Below are positions 60,683-64,000 of a stretch of DNA of 64,000 nucleotides, in pieces. The position numbers and the translations under genes were made by a program. The notes beneath the pieces were generated by a model that was not told where the DNA came from, did no database searches, and was given only the letters and a program-made list of their open reading frames with translations. The DNA is from Nautilus pompilius (lineage: Eukaryota; Mollusca; Cephalopoda; Nautilida; Nautilidae): contig JACATO010001704.1 in NCBI GenBank assembly GCA_018389105.1, positions 1-64,000 of the forward strand, in the 5' to 3' direction. The first letter of the stretch is position 1, and each line of letters opens with the position of its first letter.

Positions 60683-61440
60683 CGAGAGAGAGTAAGATGA
60701 GAGAGAGAGATATCGATCGAGCGATCCCGATTGGTTACTATCGCTCCAGAGCTCTCTAGAGGGAGCCGAGAACGCGAGCTCGGTTCAGCTCTAGCGGTTT
60801 GGCTCGCCCTCTCTTATGGGGTCCGCGATCTCTCTATCCTGCGCTAGCGCGCTCTCTTTATATCTTTTTGCTCTTTCTCGCTTCGCTCGCGGCTGAATCA
60901 CCTTCGCTGTTTATCTTGGTCTTCTTCGTGCTTGCTACCTCGATCTGCTCCGATCGCTCTCTCTCTCTCCCACCTGCTCTAAGTGCGCTCTCTCTCCTCC
61001 CTCGCTCTATCTTCTCCTCTGCGCCGGGACTAGCTCTCTCTCTCTCCTCGCTCGCGTCTCTTCAATAATAATATTTTACCTTCTCCTAGTCTCACTTAAC
61101 TCTCTCTCCCTGCTCTCGGGCTTCTCGACTCTCTGCTCCGCGCCTCTCTCTCCGCTCTCTCTCTTTCTGCGGCGCCATTTATCCCATCCCTCTCTCTCTT
61201 TTTCGAGCCCTCTATCCTCGTTCATATTACGCTTCATCGCTCTCTCTCGCGCGCTCTATCTCTCTCTTCCTCTCTCTCTGAGATCTCTCTCTCTCTCTCG
61301 TACCTGGGAGGCTCACGGATAGACGTCCTCCTCGCCTCGGCTTCTCCTATCCTCCTTACTCTCCTACTCTCTCTCGCCAAGTCGCGCTCTCGCTCTCATC
61401 TCTCTCTTCTCATACTACATCTCTCGCTATTGCTCCTCTG
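60609..61440. repeat. Imperfect GA-to-TC low-complexity region
   Basis: A GA-rich half (60609-60712) gives way to a longer TC-rich half (60712-61440) studded with short palindromes (GAGCTCTCTAGAG, GCGCTAGCGC, TATCGATCGAGCGATC). The TC half is strongly irregular, with single-base substitutions every few units, unlike the near-perfect TC tracts elsewhere. It may be an old diverged array or a stretch where the read consensus failed. The 89-codon frame at 60799-61068 is an artefact. Confidence 0.75.
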
Positions 61441-63274
61441 TCTATAGAAGCTGTCCCCTCCCCCGTTTCCTTTCGTCAGCGAGTCGACCGTCCCCCCCCC
61501 TACCCTTACGTATCTATGTTTTTTCTATTGGGTGTGTGTGCTCCCGGTCAACTTTCTTGGTTACAGGCGATGATAACGCGAAGTAATGAAAAGAGTGCGA
61601 CCAATTCTTACATAAACAAAGCCCCGTTTTCATGTCGGTACAAATATATGGTCTAATAAGTTAACTGCAAATCAAATGTCGGGGAGACCACAATTATGTC
61701 CATTTCAAATGACTGGAGGGAGAACACCCCAGTAATTTAAAATGTTCTCTCAGGGATGGTTATAAGAATAAACAAGTGATTTAAACTTTACTTCCAAGTA
61801 ATTTTTATTTCAGCTTTTACCCTATTCGTGTTTAGAACAGAGTAGAATGTTTACCGATATTTATATAAAAGGATAAATGGATTGTCAAAATTTTTTTCTT
61901 CACATTTGTTATGGCCGACAATGACTGACTGCGCATGCGTGAAGGGCGTTATCAGTCTGTCTGTGTGTCGCAAGCACTTAAAGCGAACACATTTCTAAGA
62001 AGCTAGCGTTTTAAAGACATTAATTTTTGTTGCAAAACAGAAAAAAAACTTAAAATCAGGTGGTTTAAAAATACATAAACTAGAATAACTTGGTTCAGCT
62101 TTCTACAGATTTTTTTTTTTGGAGAATCGCCATCAGATCTCGAAATCCTAATATAATTTAGATGCCAGTCTTTAACGATAACTAATAGTCGGCCATGTTC
62201 AGAATATGAACTCTGGACGACGCTACAAACGCCACCTATAGGCAGATAACGTCGTCTTTTCTGTTCGTTTCTTCATAAACTAGCGCTGGCACCTTTAAAG
62301 GAAAGCCCCAGGAATTTATGGTGTGGTGGGAAATTTCTTTACTTTTTTTTTCCGATAACTTATCAAAATTACTCATCATCATTCGTCACGGTTGATGAAA
62401 GCATAGTCTAGAAAATTATTGTTGCGATGGTCTCCCTTTACCGAGTATAATTCCCATCTTTCCCGCTATGCACAATTATCTGAAACAAGGCACAACATGT
62501 TCTGGTTGTTGTCACTGGTCACCCAGCTTTTCCTGCGTAAACTACATTTACTTGGCTATGCATTTTTTTTTTTTCTGTTTGAACGTCTGCTATTGTTTTT
62601 TTTTAATATTTTAAGAGTCCATCTACTTTCGAGTTGCTAATCCGAGCCTGCGCGCTCGGCAGTTATATTGATTTTACCCAGCAGGCTCTGCGGTTATAAA
62701 GACGGAAGTACACGAGACGGCGAGTCAGTGTGGAACACAAAACGCTCGCTCGTTAAGTCAGAGGCCCACGGCTGGGCTCTCACCCACTTCCCGCGCAGTG
62801 TTTGGCATACGCACGGCCAGTGGCAAGGAAAATTTTCTCTGTCTTTTCATCACAGCTCCCGTCCCTCGGGTGTTTAGTAACACAAGCCTGCAATGGAAAA
62901 AATTCTCCGAAAACTAACAGCTGATTCTTATAGGTTTTTGGGGAGCTGTTTACAGTAAAAAATAGTTTTAAAATTCCATCACGTACCAGTTTTAGACAAA
63001 CTCAAATTTTCGATTCCAATATCTCCAGAATCACTGTCTTAAACTTCTAAACAAAAAAATTAATTATAAATAATTTTGTTTTGTTACTCCTTTTTACTCA
63101 CTCTCTTTTGTTTCCCCCTCTCCGCGCTCCCTACTTGGACTCAGTTGCAATTAGATCTTTGTGGGGGAAGGTTCTGTCACAACCGGTGTACTTTCCCAGA
63201 CCTGTCATTTCTGCAGAAGTCTACTGTTTTTCTCCTTTTTCCTTAGTGGCTTTCTTCTGTTTATAAGTTACTAA
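61441..63274. other. No gene recognised
   Basis: AT-rich unique sequence with several T runs (62111, 62342, 62562 and 62594). Frames are short and unrecognised. The 5' end or promoter of the pseudogene at 63275 may lie in its last few hundred bases. Confidence 0.45.
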
Positions 63275-64000
63275 ATGGCTGCAATGGGGGGGGGTTGTCT
63301 TAATGCACCTGATAACTTCTGTTACATTTGTGGGAACTTAAGAAACATTACAGACTTTAAGAAAGTGTACTATGCGTATTTTGGTGTGAAACTTGGTGAC
63401 CACCGACAGTGGTCTCGAGGTAAGAAAGGTCTTTCCGTTTTGGGATCCCTATGATCTGGAGGGAACTCCTAAATCACAGTGATGACTGTTACTTTTGCTC
63501 GTGTAACGTACAGGGGTTCAAATTTTATATCCGAACCTCTCGTCGGCAATAGCCCTGTACCTCATGGTCCAGGTATACCAGTACCTTTACCTCCAGAAAA
63601 ACTAAAAGACACACCTGAAGACTCTGAAAGAGAAGGCCAGGATTCTGATGAGGACTTTCACGATGTTTCAGGCAGCAGCGAGCCCCAACTTTTTTCACAG
63701 CTTGAAATGAATGACTTAGTCAGAGACTTGGGTCATCCTAAAGATGCAGCAGAACTGTTAGGCGCTAGGTAAAAGGAAAAGAACTTGTTGGCCCCTGATA
63801 CCTCTTTCTCTTGGTTTAGAAATAGAGAAACATATTTCATTCCATACTTTTCTAAAGAAGGTGACCTGGTTTACTGTAGCGATGTCCCTGGACTGATGGA
63901 GAGGAGGCTTAACATACAGTATGACGTGAATGAGTGGAGGCTCTTTATTGACTCGTCAAAAAGAAGCCTCAAAGCAGTGCTTCTCCACAATGGCAACAAG
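63275..64000 (+). pseudogene. Broken 5' part of a repeated metazoan gene family (function unknown)
   Basis: From the ATG at 63275 the frame reads APDNFCYICGNLR then KKVYYAYFGVKLGD, a Cys-rich start I recognise from a multicopy family of uncharacterised animal proteins. About 17 residues (the expected second Cys pair) are missing before WSRGKKG. A frameshift near 63433-63445 moves PMIWRELLNHSDDCYFC into another frame. A deletion with a further shift follows at 63520-63550. The original frame resumes at PVPHGPGIPVPLPPEK and continues through an acidic linker (DTPEDSEREGQDSDEDF) and NDLVRDLGHPKDAAELLGAR. An in-frame TAA at 63770-63772 replaces what is normally a Leu codon. Beyond it the family sequence continues to the window edge (SFSWFRNRETYFIPYFSKEG, NEWRLFIDSSKRSLKAVLLH). 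Family proteins are several hundred residues long, so most lies beyond the window. The family is often multicopy and may be mobile-element derived; that origin is an inference. Confidence 0.75.

Overview
This 64 kb window is nuclear DNA from an animal. It has spliced GT-AG introns, very little coding sequence, many microsatellites and minisatellites, and scattered decayed DNA transposons. There are no operons, no bacterial-type gene density and no CRISPR array. The one intact gene encodes an RGK-type (Rad/Gem/Rem) small GTPase whose N-terminal region looks like the invertebrate members. The heavy (TC)n/(GA)n, (ACAC)n and (TAA)n content together with Tc1-like relics would fit a lophotrochozoan such as a mollusc, or an arthropod. 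The phylum cannot be settled from this sequence alone.

Layout. From 1 to 27 kb there is no supported gene. This part holds an AT-rich repeat (1.4-1.7 kb), a 27-bp minisatellite with 32 TGACGTCA palindromes (2.7-3.6 kb), two related TC-rich arrays with the same core (6.4-6.9 and 9.1-9.5 kb), decayed Tc1-like transposase pieces (4.6-5.3, 7.8-8.0, 13.6-14.1 and 17.8-18.0 kb), a 526-bp hAT-type MITE (10.56-11.08 kb), a duplicated GA-expansion locus (22.9-23.3 kb), an inverted-orientation TGACGTCA array (25.2-25.8 kb) and a hairpin-rich GC island with a 74-bp tandem duplication (26.0-26.2 kb).

From 27.9 to 31.9 kb on the minus strand lies the RGK gene. Four coding exons join in phase to an uninterrupted 381-residue protein. 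A TATA box sits about 100 bp upstream of the start codon. Intron 1 carries a 10-bp CRE palindrome, an (AAT)n tract and a G-rich block.

From 32 to 63 kb there are again mostly repeats: GA, TC, TAA and ACAC arrays, a 174-bp x 3 tandem repeat (40.2-40.8 kb), a 66-bp hAT-like hairpin (43.7 kb), another TGACGTCA array (56.5-57.1 kb), a possible LINE reverse-transcriptase scrap (56.1 kb) and the best preserved Tc1-like relic (58.06-58.83 kb). The last 725 bp contain the 5' part of a broken copy of a repeated metazoan gene family, with frameshifts, internal deletions and an in-frame stop. It runs off the window edge.

The most unusual signal is one dispersed family of minisatellites. At least five loci have different unit lengths, but nearly every unit carries the palindrome TGACGTCA or a one-base variant such as TGAGGTCA inside a TC-rich spacer. 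More than 60 exact TGACGTCA sites occur in 64 kb, where about one would be expected by chance.
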